This document shows, piece after piece, positions 33,782-45,705 of a DNA stretch of 64,000 nt. The stretch covers positions 124,001 through 188,000 of the forward strand of contig CAVYHD010000022.1 of NCBI GenBank assembly GCA_963768075.1, read 5' to 3'. The notes under the pieces were generated by a model. The model was given only the letters and a program-made list of their open reading frames with translations, searched no databases and was not told where the DNA came from. The stretch's first letter is position 1, and the number at the start of each line of letters is the position of its first letter. A program made the position numbers and the translations under genes. Source of the stretch: QHXW01 sp963768075. Lineage in GTDB: Bacteria > Acidobacteriota > Terriglobia > Bryobacterales > Bryobacteraceae.

Positions 33782-34966
33782 AACTAGCAGAGCGAATGAA
33801 TCGCATCGGCGTGGAATCCGCCTTCGAAGTCCTGTTGCGCGCGCGCGAACTCGAGCGCCAGGGCAGGCACGTCATCCATCTCGAAATCGGCGAGCCCGAT
33901 TTCCCTACCCCCGCGCACATCGTCGCAGCCGCCAAGCAGGCGCTCGATGAAGGTTACACGCATTACGGTCCCACTCAGGGCCTGCCCGAATTGCGCGAGA
34001 GCCATCGCGCGCTATATTTCCCGCACGCGCGCCATCCGCGTCGGCCCCGAGCACGTGTCCGTCGTCCCCGGCGGCAAGCCCATCATTTTTTTTCCGATGC
34101 TCGCCCTCATCGAGTCCGGCGATGAGGTCATCTATCCCGACCCCGGCTTCCCCATCTATGAATCCATGATCCGTTTCTCCGGCGGCGTGCCCGTGCCCAT
34201 TCCGCTGGTCGAAGAGCGCGGCTTCTCCTTCGACCTCGACACGCTGCGCCAGCTTCTCTCGCCGAAAACCAAGCTGCTGATCCTCAACTCCCCGCAGAAT
34301 CCCACCGGAGGCCTCATCCCGCCCGAGGATATGCACGCCATCGCCGATCTGATCCGCGATCGCGACCTCATGGTGCTTTCCGACGAAATCTACTCGCGCA
34401 TCCACTACGGCGACCAGCCGCCCCTATCCATCGCGAGCTTGCCCGGCATGCTCGAAAAGACGATCCTCCTCGACGGCTTTTCCAAAACCTACGCCATGAC
34501 CGGTTGGCGCATGGGTTACGGAGTGATGCCGGAATGGCTGGTGGAAGCGGTCTCGAAGCTCATGGTCAATTCCAACTCCTGCACCGCCAGCTTTACGCAG
34601 CGCGCCGGCCTCGCCGCGCTCGATGGCCCGCAGCAGCCCGTCGACGCCATGGTCGCCGAATTTCACCGCCGCCGCGACGCCTTCTGCGCCGGCCTCAACC
34701 AGGTGCCTGGTTTCCGCTGTCCGCTCCCCGGCGGCGCGTTCTACGCCTTTCCCAACATCACCGGCACCGGCATGAAGTCCAAGGAACTGGCGGATTACCT
34801 CCTCTACGACGCCGGCGTTGCGTGTCTCAACGGCGCCGCCTTCGGCGCGTTCGGCGAAGGCTACATCCGCTTCAGCTACGCCAATTCCTACGAGAACCTG
34901 ATGCAAGCCGTCGAGAGGATCAAAACCGCCGTAGCCAACCGCATCACCGTCGCCACCCGCTCCTAG
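33778..34966 (+). pseudogene. Class I/II PLP aminotransferase, frameshifted
   Basis: Two frames join into one protein. The first reads MKLAERMNRIGVESAF, HLEIGEPDFPTPAHIV and YGPTQGLPELRE, up to about 34000. The second, one frame over, continues with IARYISRTRAIRVGPEHV and runs to 34966. An extra base at about 34000 explains the break. The PLP lysine is in GFSKTYAMTGWRMGYG, and the substrate-binding NSPQNPTGG and SYANSYENL motifs are intact. Substrate is likely an amino acid such as Asp or Ala; it is not certain. It lies directly after the thiolase and DUF35 genes. Confidence 0.82.
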
Positions 34967-34972
34967 TGGGGC

Positions 34973-35040
34973 GGACCCCCTCGTCCGCACCGGCCCCCTG
35001 GTCCGGCTCCACCAATGCCTGTGCGGACCCCGCACGTAGA
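34973..35040. repeat. GC-rich intergenic hairpin repeat
   Basis: GCGGAC and GTCCGC form a hairpin near 34976-34994 and a partial second copy (TGCGGACCC) follows at about 35022. This looks like a short dispersed intergenic repeat; it needs a genome search to prove. Confidence 0.35.
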
Positions 35041-35156
35041 CGCCGCCCCGTCACACGTTAATCCTTCAATCTCTCTCCTGGGCCTCGGCATTCTCCTGGA
35101 ATCCCGCGTGCTCAACTTTCCCTGCACCACCGGCATCTACCTGAAAGAGGCCACCG

Positions 35157-35798
35157 ATGCGCTTCCTCATCGCGCTCCCAATTCACGGCATCGAATCAAA
35201 GCAGGTCGAGTTCGTCCGTGCCGCCGGCGTCAAGGCCGACACCATCTACGTCTACGATGGCGCGAAAATCGACCTCAACCGATACCGCGGATGGCAGCCC
35301 GAAGGCATCCGCAACGAAGCCAGCTATGGCACGCTGTCGAATCCGAAAGTCTGGGTCATGCGCGAGTTCATGAATTCCGACGCCAACCACCTCGGCATGC
35401 CGCTGCCCAAAGGCAGAATTCGTTTCTACCGCCGCGATACCGACGGCCGTCTGGAATTCACCGGTGAAGACGCCATCGATCACACGCCCAAGGACGAAAA
35501 GATCCGCGTCTTCACGGGCTCCGCATTCGATCTCGCCGGCGAGCGCAAGCGCACCATCTTCCACAACGACATCGGCCGCCGGATGATGGACGAAGGTTTC
35601 GAAATCAAAGTGCGCAACCACAAAAAGGAGCCGGCGGAAGTACGCGTGGTCGAGCACCTCTATCGCTGGAGCACGTGGGACATCCCGACCAGCTCCATGC
35701 CATACTCCAAAACCGACGCCCAGACCATCGAATTCCACGTGACGCTTGCACCCAATGAGGAAAAGTTGGTCACTTACGTCGCGCATTACACCTGGTAA
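35157..35798 (+). CDS. DUF4139-like protein, probably 5'-truncated
   Basis: A 213-residue frame with AGAGG 7 bases before the ATG. It matches the C-terminal part of DUF4139/MuiA-type proteins: NPKVWVMREFMNSDANHLGM, PLPKGRIRFYRRDTDGRLEF, EIKVRNHKKEPAEVRVVEHL and IEFHVTLAPNEEKLVTYV. Relatives are usually longer, with a signal peptide and an N-terminal domain, both missing here. The upstream 190 bases carry only hairpin repeats, so this is either a truncated remnant or a short gene reusing the C-terminal domain. Confidence 0.6.
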   Translation: MRFLIALPIHGIESKQVEFVRAAGVKADTIYVYDGAKIDLNRYRGWQPEGIRNEASYGTLSNPKVWVMREFMNSDANHLGMPLPKGRIRFYRRDTDGRLEFTGEDAIDHTPKDEKIRVFTGSAFDLAGERKRTIFHNDIGRRMMDEGFEIKVRNHKKEPAEVRVVEHLYRWSTWDIPTSSMPYSKTDAQTIEFHVTLAPNEEKLVTYVAHYTW

Positions 35799-35821
35799 GT
35801 GCGGTCCCGTATAATCTCGGA

Positions 35822-36307
35822 ATGGTCCGGCCGCTCCTGGTGCTCGTTCTTCTGGCAAATGCCGCAGGGCAAAATGGAACCGTTCCCTCCACGTTGATTC
35901 CTCCGCCCAATGAGCACCCGGCGTTTCAGGTCCATGCTACCGGCGATCAAATCTACACTTGCCGCGGGGGCGCTTGGACGTTCCGCGCTCCCGAAGCCAA
36001 GCTTTTCAATGCGAGCGGAAACGAAGTCGGCAGGCACTTCGCTGGCCCCACCTGGGAATCCACCGATGGCAGCCAGGTGACAGGCAAACTCGTTGCCAGC
36101 ATCCCTTCCCCCGATCCCGATGCGATCCCCTGGCTGCGCCTGACCGCCGCCGAACATCACGGTTCTGGCGTCATGACCCCAATAACCGGCATCCGGCGTC
36201 TCCATACCAAATCTGGCAAAGCCCCCAAGGGTGGCTGCGACGCCGCGCACGAGGGCGCCGAAGCACGCAGGCCCTACGAAGCCGACTACCTCTTCTACGC
36301 CCCGTAG
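35822..36307 (+). CDS. Secreted DUF3455 protein
   Basis: A 161-residue protein with a short signal peptide (RPLLVLVLLANAAGQ). The DUF3455 pattern is clear: TGDQIYTCRGGAWTFRAPEA, NEVGRHFAGPTWESTDGSQV, DAIPWLRLTAAEHHGSGVM and a terminal GGCDAAHEG then YEADYLFYAP. The family is found mostly in exported proteins of soil bacteria and has no known function. It follows the DUF4139-like gene after 23 bases on the same strand. Confidence 0.82.
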   Translation: MVRPLLVLVLLANAAGQNGTVPSTLIPPPNEHPAFQVHATGDQIYTCRGGAWTFRAPEAKLFNASGNEVGRHFAGPTWESTDGSQVTGKLVASIPSPDPDAIPWLRLTAAEHHGSGVMTPITGIRRLHTKSGKAPKGGCDAAHEGAEARRPYEADYLFYAP

Positions 36308-36490
36308 CGCGCGCTTCAGCGTGCAGCGGCGCACTTCAGTGCGACGTCTCGAGGTCTGTTGTTAGTTCGTTTTGGGGAGAGAGGAATCTTCGTGCTTACC
36401 GGGTAATCCAGAAAAAGGCGCGCGGCGGCATTCCGCCTCTAGCGTGCCTTCCGGATTGTATGCTCGAGGGTTTTCCGGCGCGGATCCTGT
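36308..36490. other. Intergenic gap with small hairpins
   Basis: A CGCAC-ttca-GTGCG hairpin lies near 36327-36340 just after the DUF3455 stop, possibly a shared transcript end for this gene and the convergent helicase. Nothing else is seen. Confidence 0.3.
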
Positions 36491-37738
36491 CTACACCGCC
36501 CGCCGTATCAGGCTCCTGCCGCCTTTGCGCCGGGGCCCGAACGACCGGACATGCTGCCGTGGCTGGGTTGACGTCGACGGGATGACAATGACCGTCCCCG
36601 TTGCCTTCTGCTCCCGCGAAACGTCGGAGGATACCTGGCGCCGTACCAGCCTGGTGTCCAGGGTTCGCTCGATGTTTGCAATGTCCGCGCGCTCCGAGCG
36701 CGTAGCGAAAGTCGAAGCCGTTCCGCGCGCGCCCGCGCGCCCCGTGCGGCCAACCCGGTGAATGAAGTCTTCCGGGACTTGCGGAAGATCATAATTCACC
36801 ACGTGCGCGATCCCCTCCACGTGAATCCCGCGCGCCGCGATGTCGGTCGCCACCAGGACTCGATAGTATCCTTCCTGGAATCCGCGCAGCGCCTGGCTGC
36901 GTTGGTTCTGGCTGCGGTCGCCGTGGATTGTCGCGGTCTTTACGCCACCGTGCGAGAGCTTTTTTGACAGCCGGTCCGCGCCGTGCTTGGTGCGGGCGAA
37001 TACCAGGAAGGAGCCTGCCTCCTGGCGCAACATGCTTTCGAGCAGGCCCAGCTTTCGATCCTGTTCCACTTCGTAAAGATGCAGGTCCACCTGCTCGATA
37101 GGCTTCGTCGTGGAGCCCACGGCAATGCGCACCGCGTTTCGGACGTGCGTCTCTACCAGGTGTTTGACCGATGTTTCAATCGTGGCCGAGAAGAACAGCG
37201 TCTGGCGATCGGTTGGTATGGCCGCCATGATTTTCTTGATCGTAGGCAGGAAGCCCATGTCCAACATCCGGTCGGCTTCGTCCAGCACCAGCATGCGGAC
37301 GCCGCTGAGATTCACCAGTTGCCGGCCGAGGAAGTCGAAAAGCCGTCCCGGAGTAGCGATCAGCACATGTGCGCCCTTCCGGATGGACTGCAGCTGCGAT
37401 CGTTCGCTGAGCCCGCCGACTACGACGGTGGCGCGAATACCCGTGCCTGCCGCCATTTGGGCGAAGGTTTCGTTGATTTGGATGGCCAGTTCGCGCGTCG
37501 GGCACAGGATCACCGCGCGGACGCCGGAATGTGAAGGCTGCTTCGCAATCAGGTGGATGATGGGCAATACAAAGGCGAGCGTTTTGCCCGTGCCGGTTTG
37601 CGCTGTGGCGACCACGTCTTGTCCCGCCAGCGCCGGCCCGATGGCCAGAGCTTGAACGGGCGTGGGTTCGGTAAAGCCGTGCCTTACCAGATTGCTCTTT
37701 AAGGGAGCAGAGAGTGAGAATTCAGAGAAACTTTTCAT
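36491..37738 (-). CDS. DEAD-box RNA helicase (RhlE-like)
   Basis: A 415-residue protein. All helicase motifs are intact: Q-motif (FTEPTPVQALAI), Walker A ATAQTGTGKT near 45-54, PTRELAIQ, DEADRML, SATIET, and HRVGRTGRAGARG near 330. The tail (GPRRKGGRSLIRRAV) is basic, as in RhlE-type helicases. It unwinds short RNA duplexes, with likely roles in ribosome assembly and RNA turnover. It is transcribed away from the direction of the broken ABC-F gene upstream. Confidence 0.92.
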   Translation of the reverse strand: MKSFSEFSLSAPLKSNLVRHGFTEPTPVQALAIGPALAGQDVVATAQTGTGKTLAFVLPIIHLIAKQPSHSGVRAVILCPTRELAIQINETFAQMAAGTGIRATVVVGGLSERSQLQSIRKGAHVLIATPGRLFDFLGRQLVNLSGVRMLVLDEADRMLDMGFLPTIKKIMAAIPTDRQTLFFSATIETSVKHLVETHVRNAVRIAVGSTTKPIEQVDLHLYEVEQDRKLGLLESMLRQEAGSFLVFARTKHGADRLSKKLSHGGVKTATIHGDRSQNQRSQALRGFQEGYYRVLVATDIAARGIHVEGIAHVVNYDLPQVPEDFIHRVGRTGRAGARGTASTFATRSERADIANIERTLDTRLVRRQVSSDVSREQKATGTVIVIPSTSTQPRQHVRSFGPRRKGGRSLIRRAV

Positions 37739-37884
37739 TTATTTTTTGCGGATGAAAACCGGCGAGCCGACTACCAGCGAAGGGAGAGGGGGTTGCGGAT
37801 CAACTTCCAGTAGCCCCTATTGTAGCGCATTCCGGCGATTTTCGCTGATCGGCCCGCCAATAAGCGCCGGCGCCGGTCCGCGTT

Positions 37885-39681
37885 TCACCGCGCCACCTTT
37901 GCCTCCAGCTCCGCCCAGCGCGCGTACAAATCCTCCACGCGCCGTTGGGCGTCCTGCAGTTTTTCGTAAGCCTCCGTTACCCGCTTCGCATCCGACGCTG
38001 CCGCTTGCAGCTCCCCCTGCAAAAGCCCAGCTCCTGTTCCGCTTCCAGAATCTTCGCTTCCATGCCGTCCCACTCGCGCTGTTCCAGGTAGGCCAGCTTC
38101 TTCTTGGAGCCTTCCGCCAGAGCCGGCAGGCGTGCGCTCCTGCACCACCGGTCGCTCGTCGCGTGGCTCGTTTCGCGACGCTTCCCACTGCGAGTAGTCG
38201 GCGAAAATCCGTCCCTCGCCTTCCGTCCAGGCCGATCACGATGGTCGACACGCGGTCCAGCAGATACCGGTCATGGCTCACCAGCACCACGGCGCCCGAA
38301 AACTCGAGCAGGCTGTCCTCCAGCACCTCGAGAGTCGGAATATCCAGGTCGTTCGTCGGCTCGTCCAGCAGCAGCACATCTGCCGCCGCCAGCATCAGCC
38401 GCGCGATCATCACGCGCGCTCGCTCGCCGCCCGAGAGTCTCGAAACCGGCATTCGAGCTGCTCGTCGCTGAAACAGGAACCGCTTCGCCCATCCCGCCAC
38501 GTGGATCGGACGTCCGCGGTAAATCACCGAGTCGCCCTCCGGACACAATGTCCGGCGCAGGCTGATTTCCAGGTCCAAATGCGCGCCGCGGTCCTGTGCG
38601 AAGCTCACGATCTGCAGCCGGTCCGCCCGCTGGATGGTCCCTTCGTCCGGGCCCATCGCTCCTTCGAGGATCTTGAGCAGCGTGGTTTTTCCGCTGCCGT
38701 TCGCGCCCACCAGGCCCACGCGTACGCCCGGCGAAAGAGTCAGATTCAGATTTTGAAACAGCCTGCGGCCGCCGAGCGTCTTCCCGATGCCTTCAGCCTC
38801 AATCAGGCGTTTGGTCTTTCGATCGGACGCCGTGAAGTCGATCTGCGCCGTCGCCGTCCGGCTGCGTACCGTCGCCGCCGAGAGTTCCTCGATCAGCCGT
38901 CCGGCCGAATCCACTCGCGCCCGCGACTTGCCCGTTCTCGCCTTCGGCCCTCGCCGGAGCCACTCCACCTCCCGCCGCACCTTCGTCGCCAGCGACTCCT
39001 GCTGCTTGGCTTGCGCCTCCAGAAACTCCTCTCGCCGCTCCAGAAATTCGCTATAGTTCCCCTTCACCTGGAACGCACTCTCCGGATAGATCGGGTTCAC
39101 CTCCACCATTTGCGTGGCCACGTTCTCGAGAAAATACCGGTCGTGCGTCACCACCAGGCAGGCGTTCGCCGCCTCGATCGCACGTCTCCAGCCACAGGAT
39201 GCCTTCCAGGTCCAGGTGATTGGTGGGCTCGTCCAGCAGCAGCACATCCGGCGATGTCACGAGCGCAGCCGCGATGGCAAGCCGCTTCTTCCATCCGCCG
39301 GAGAGCGCCGTCGCCGCCGTAGCGGCCGTCTCGAAGCCGGCCCGGCTCAAGCATCACCTCGACGCGAATCGCTCTTTTCTTCTTCCTCGAGTGCCAGACC
39401 CTCCAACGCCGCTCGCAGGACTGAGCCGACCGTGTCGTCCCGTCCGAACAACGGAGTCCTGCGGGACATAGGCCAGACTTTGTCTGCTTGCGCAGCGCCC
39501 GGATCCCCGCATCTGGCGCTTCCTTCCCGGCCAGTATCTCCAGCAGCGTGGTTTTCCCGCTGCCATTCGGCCCGATCAGACCGGTCCGGTCTCCCTCGGA
39601 AATACTCAACGAAAGACTCTCAAACAGGACTCGCGCTCCGAACGACTTACACAGACCGGAGCCACTTAACAGAACAGCCAT
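37885..39681 (-). pseudogene. ABC-F family ATPase, several frame breaks
   Basis: The parts of one ABC-F (Uup/EttA-like) protein lie in order over several frames. First ABC domain: GLCKSFGARVLFESLSLS, Walker A IGPNGSGKTTLL near 39560, ALSGGWKKRLAIAAALVTSP and LLLDEPTNHLDLE. Linker: EFLERREEFLEAQAKQQES. Second domain: Walker A LVGANGSGKTTLLKILEG near 38690, SRLSGGERARVMIARLML and VLLLDEPTNDLDIPTLE. The last part, with AYEKLQDAQRRVEDLYARW, is a coiled coil. At least four breaks (about 39485, 39410, 39185, 38190) are needed. The motifs are intact, so base errors are likely. These proteins act on the ribosome. Confidence 0.85.
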
Positions 39682-39751
39682 CTGTCTTCAGCATTGCATC
39701 GCGGCGGCCTGCCCGGCTACTGTCAGGAAATGATCGTCTGACGCAAATCGG

Positions 39752-40033
39752 CTAGCGGCCGCGCAGGTTGACGATCGTCGCGCCCCACCCGCCCGCTTCC
39801 GCCGGCGCATCTCCATATGACTCGACGAAATCCGCCTTCTCCAGCACGCGCCGCACAATCTCGCGCTGCACCCCAATCCCCCGCCCGTGAATAATGCGCA
39901 GCGCTCTGAATCCCCTCTTGTGCGCCTCCTCGAGATAGGCTTCCACTACTCCCTTGACATCCCGCGGAGGAACGCTGTGGAGATCGAAAACGTCGGTGAT
40001 CGGAATGCGAACCGGCTCGTCGCTCAACGGCAA
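39752..40033 (-). CDS. Smr-domain endonuclease-like protein
   Basis: A 93-residue protein from a TTG at 40033 (another TTG at 40027 is possible). The Smr domain is complete: FDLHSVPPRDVKGVVEAYLE, GFRALRIIHGRGIGVQREIV and a terminal GGWGATIVNLRGR. The DLH and HGRG motifs match nicking-endonuclease Smr domains of MutS2-type proteins; here it stands alone. Possible roles are DNA or ribosome-rescue-linked RNA cleavage; this is inference. It is transcribed away from the secreted repeat protein at 40089. Confidence 0.82.
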   Translation of the reverse strand: MPLSDEPVRIPITDVFDLHSVPPRDVKGVVEAYLEEAHKRGFRALRIIHGRGIGVQREIVRRVLEKADFVESYGDAPAEAGGWGATIVNLRGR

Positions 40034-40048
40034 TCGCTTCGCATAAAG

Positions 40049-40054
40049 TATAAT
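40049..40054 (+). promoter_or_regulatory. Likely -10 box of the gene at 40089
   Basis: A perfect TATAAT 35 bases before the ATG, ahead of a strong GAGGAGG. No clear -35 element at the proper distance; AACGGC stands there. Confidence 0.4.
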
Positions 40055-40088
40055 CGCTGTCGTTTGGAGTGAGGAGGTATGACAATCT

Positions 40089-41663
40089 ATGTGCAATCTG
40101 GATACCTGCCGGCAGCCGTCGCGCTGCATCGGCATAACGAAGTTCCTGCACGTCGGTTTGTTGCTCTTTTTGATGGTCTGCGCCGCAAGCGCTACTCCCC
40201 TGCATTGGCAGCTCAATGGCGTAACTTTTAGCGATGGCGGCCGGGCGTTCGGCGGTTTCGATTTCGACGCGAGTATGGGAGTCTATTCCAACATCAACAT
40301 CACAACGACTCCGGGAAGCGTGTTGCCAGGGAGCTATTACAGTTCTACGGCGCCTTACGTTGATTCCGCCACCAGCATTTTCTTTAGCGGCGTTTCCACT
40401 GTGCCGGTTTTCGCTACCTCAACGTTCGCGCTCACGCTCGGCTTTTCATCCGCGTTGACCGCCGCCGGAGGAACCGTGTCGATCGTCGGGTTGGCGCAGG
40501 AATCGTTTTGCGCCAATGTGTCCTGCAATTCCGTCACCCCTCAACGGCCAATTACCGCCGGCACCGCGTCCGCCATCTCCACCAGCACGCCGAAACGCTG
40601 GTATATCCACGACGTCGCGCTTTCCGATGGCTCCCAGATTTTTGGTTCGTTTTTCTTCGACGCCAACACCGGAACATATTCCTCCATCTCTGTCACCACC
40701 ACCGGCGGCAATGCCGGGCCCGGCGCGGGGTACTTTTTCAACATCCCGGACGCCAGTTCGAGTACTTCCGTCAACCTGGTTTCCGCTTCGCCCATTGTCT
40801 CCGGCTCCACAACCACCCTTTCGATCAACTTTGCCTCGGCGCTGACCAACGCCGGGGGAACCATCGCGATTGCGAATGAGATCGAAGCGACATGCACATC
40901 CGCGAGCTGCGGCTCGAGCAGCACCCTGCGCTCCACGGCTGCCGCTGGTTCCGTGTCCACCACCCAGGAGACGAAAGAGACCGAGATTCTTTCCCAGATC
41001 GCCGACGGCGGCGGTTTTTTGACGGAATTCATCATCACTAATGTGACCGGCGCGCCCGTCACCTGCCGCTTGACCTTCTGGCAGGATAGCGGAGCTCCGC
41101 TCTCGCTTTCGCTGAATGGAGCCAATGCGACTTCGTCCTATGTTGTGCAGATCCCAGGGCACAGCACGCAATTTCTCTCTACCCCTGGAGCGGGCGCGTC
41201 GGTAACAGGATGGGCGCTGGCGGACAATGCCCAGAAGCTTGGCGTCATCGCCGCCTACCGCCTGCAGGTCTCGAACCGTCCGGAATCGGAAGCCACCGTC
41301 GAAGGCATCCCCGCAACCGGAGGTTTCGCCATGGCGTTCGACGAAACTCCCGGCTTTGACACCGGATTTGCGCTCGCCAACGTAAGCGACTTCGACACCG
41401 TGATCGAGAATCTTTACTTCTATGACTCGGCCGGCGCGTTCCTCTTCAGCGATTCCACCCGGACACTGGGGCCGCTTCAGCACGAATCATTCTTGTTCAG
41501 CAGCCGCTACGCCACTCAACTCGCGGGCCAGCGCGGCACGGTCAAGGTTTACTACGGGACGCAGGGCACGCCAACCAATGGCGCCGTAGGGCTTACCGGA
41601 CTGGGACTACGCGTCAACCCGGCCGGCACATTCACATCGCTCCCGACTGTCACGATCAACTAG
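40089..41663 (+). CDS. Secreted protein with two tandem domains
   Basis: A 524-residue protein with GAGGAGG upstream and a signal peptide (HVGLLLFLMVCAASATP). Two homologous domains of about 110 residues follow: WQLNGVTFSDGGRAFGGFDF and WYIHDVALSDGSQIFGSFFF, each with a 'DxxxGxYSxIxxTT' strand, a common layout in acidobacterial and PEP-CTERM-associated proteins. The C-terminal third (about 300-524) contains FLTEFIITNVTGAPVTCRLTF and other beta strands, without a PEP-CTERM tail. Function unknown; a cell-surface or outer-matrix protein is likely. Confidence 0.72.
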   Translation: MCNLDTCRQPSRCIGITKFLHVGLLLFLMVCAASATPLHWQLNGVTFSDGGRAFGGFDFDASMGVYSNINITTTPGSVLPGSYYSSTAPYVDSATSIFFSGVSTVPVFATSTFALTLGFSSALTAAGGTVSIVGLAQESFCANVSCNSVTPQRPITAGTASAISTSTPKRWYIHDVALSDGSQIFGSFFFDANTGTYSSISVTTTGGNAGPGAGYFFNIPDASSSTSVNLVSASPIVSGSTTTLSINFASALTNAGGTIAIANEIEATCTSASCGSSSTLRSTAAAGSVSTTQETKETEILSQIADGGGFLTEFIITNVTGAPVTCRLTFWQDSGAPLSLSLNGANATSSYVVQIPGHSTQFLSTPGAGASVTGWALADNAQKLGVIAAYRLQVSNRPESEATVEGIPATGGFAMAFDETPGFDTGFALANVSDFDTVIENLYFYDSAGAFLFSDSTRTLGPLQHESFLFSSRYATQLAGQRGTVKVYYGTQGTPTNGAVGLTGLGLRVNPAGTFTSLPTVTIN

Positions 41664-41735
41664 CGGGCCGTCTCAGATCATGATAGAGCCGCCACGGCAA
41701 CGGAGCGGTAGCGGCTCACGCAATTCGCCGCGCCT

Positions 41736-42077
41736 TCACACTAGCTCTGAGAACACCTGCCGGAATTGTCGCCGGATCACTTTGCGGTCGGTCTCCTGTA
41801 GCGTCCCCAGTTTCTTCCGGATCAGCGACCCATCCACGGTGACAACCTTGGCCAACCGCACCAGGCTCGGCTTCGGCAGCCCCGCCTCACTCCATTTCAC
41901 GAGCACTGTGTCTCCCGGAAAGGCCAGTCCGCTCAATTGGCTTGTTACCATCGCGACCACGTAATGCTCGGTGAGTCCCCTCGGCTGAAATACCGAGAGA
42001 ATCACGCAGGGCCGTTGTCGGGTGGTTCTCAGGTCGGTGAATGGAAAAGGAAGCAGAACCAGATCAAAGGGTGTCAT
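41736..42077 (-). CDS. PemK/MazF-type toxin
   Basis: A 113-residue protein from the ATG at 42077 (the frame is open 33 bases further). It has the MazF/PemK pattern: MTPFDLVLLPFPFTDLRTTR then RPCVILSV, a mid part HYVVAMVTSQLSG, and LPKPSLVRLAKVVTVDGSLI, near the usual 'SxVxxxxxxTIDxxRL' strand. The family cleaves RNA. It overlaps the antitoxin stop by 14 bases and follows it, so they form a toxin-antitoxin pair. Confidence 0.82.
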   Translation of the reverse strand: MTPFDLVLLPFPFTDLRTTRQRPCVILSVFQPRGLTEHYVVAMVTSQLSGLAFPGDTVLVKWSEAGLPKPSLVRLAKVVTVDGSLIRKKLGTLQETDRKVIRRQFRQVFSELV

Positions 42078-42294
42078 ACACCCGGTCTTCTTCGTTGTCC
42101 CATTCCGCAAAGCTCTTTTCGGCCGCCGTCAGGAGCGCGATCTCCTCCTGCCGTTGCGAGAAATATGCGTTCAGTGCATCTGTCAAGACGGCCTTTTGGG
42201 TCGTGCGCCGCTTCGCGGCCAGAAGCCGGAGCATGTCCAATAACTGCGGCTGATCGCGAAAATCGAACGTGACTTGGTGCCGGACTGCTGCCAT
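42064..42294 (-). CDS. Antitoxin of the PemK/MazF-like pair
   Basis: A 76-residue protein ahead of the toxin. The N-terminus (VRHQVTFDFRDQPQLLDMLR) and helix (TTQKAVLTDALNAYFSQRQ) resemble a ribbon-helix-helix DNA-binding antitoxin; the C-terminus (EIALLTAAEKSFAEWDNEED) is acidic, as toxin-binding tails are. It lies just beyond the end of the rRNA operon and its terminator, so read-through from the operon could affect it. Confidence 0.72.
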   Translation of the reverse strand: MAAVRHQVTFDFRDQPQLLDMLRLLAAKRRTTQKAVLTDALNAYFSQRQEEIALLTAAEKSFAEWDNEEDRVYDTL

Positions 42295-42366
42295 AGATAC
42301 AGCTTTACAGGTTTACAGCTAGCTGTCAAATCCAGGCCTTGGGATTTTCCAGGTCCCCAAAACAAC

Positions 42367-42396
42367 AAAAGCCCCATCCTTTCGGATGGGGCTTTT
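42367..42396 (-). terminator. Rho-independent terminator of the rRNA operon
   Basis: AAAAGCCCCATCC and GGATGGGGCTTTT form a perfect 13-bp stem with a 4-base loop, about 5 bases after the 5S end. T-rich sequence follows on the minus strand (TTTTGTTGTTTT), and A's on the other side let it work in both directions. Confidence 0.93.
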
Positions 42397-42401
42397 GATA
42401 T

Positions 42402-42517
42402 ACCGGGCAACTTCCTACTCTCCCACACACTTGCGCGTGCAGTACCATTGGGGCTGAGAGGCTTAACTGCCGTGTTCGGGATGGGAACGGGTGGGTCCCC
42501 CTCGCTATGGTCACCCA
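42402..42517 (-). rRNA. rrf: 5S ribosomal RNA
   Basis: The minus strand reads TGGGTGACCATAGCGAGG at the start, then CCCGAACACGGCAGTTAAG and GGGAGAGTAGGAAGTTGCC at the end, which is the universal 5S pattern. About 116 bases; the ends are set by similarity to the known consensus and may be off by a few bases. Last gene of the operon. Confidence 0.95.
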
Positions 42518-42552
42518 GAACTGGTTGACCCGCAGCTCTACTCGCCGCGGTC

Positions 42553-42568
42553 TTGAATATTGACGGGC
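42553..42568. repeat. 3' arm of the pre-23S processing stem
   Basis: TTGAATATTGACGGGC here is the exact reverse complement of the 16 bases at 45599-45614 across the 23S gene. Together with the shared GAATTCAC and ACCATAAAA arms nearer the gene it makes the long double-stranded stalk that RNase III cuts. Confidence 0.75.
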
Positions 42569-42612
42569 CTTACCACTTTGTTCGAATTCACCTTGTATTG
42601 AGAGTAAATTTT

Positions 42613-45536
<2,924 letters not shown>

Positions 45537-45598
45537 AAATCTACTCTGAACACAAAGTGAATTCTTTGTGCGCTTCGCTGCATTTACTTGTAGTAAAT

Positions 45599-45614
45599 GC
45601 CCGTCAATATTCAA
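45599..45614. repeat. 5' arm of the pre-23S processing stem
   Basis: GCCCGTCAATATTCAA pairs with 42553-42568 across the 23S gene. Short hairpins (CACAAAG/CTTTGTG near 45551-45570 and CATTTAC/GTAAATG near 45581-45599) lie between it and the 23S start. Confidence 0.75.
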
Positions 45615-45626
45615 TTGTCAAAGATC
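45615..45626 (-). promoter_or_regulatory. boxA-like antitermination site in the spacer
   Basis: On the minus strand GATCTTTGACAA resembles the boxA core (TGCTCTTTAACA) bound by NusB/NusE. A similar copy stands before the 16S gene at 47632. Confidence 0.55.
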
Positions 45627-45705
45627 AAACACCTGCCGATGCTAGGTGTCAGGTCCTAGGTATTCAAAAAATACCTGGCACCTGAAACCTAGAACCTTGA
45701 TTTTC

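Noticed and set aside
38273..39322. A 349-codon plus-strand frame opposite the ABC-F gene
   Set aside because: Longest open frame there only because the real gene is broken by indels; it has no motif.
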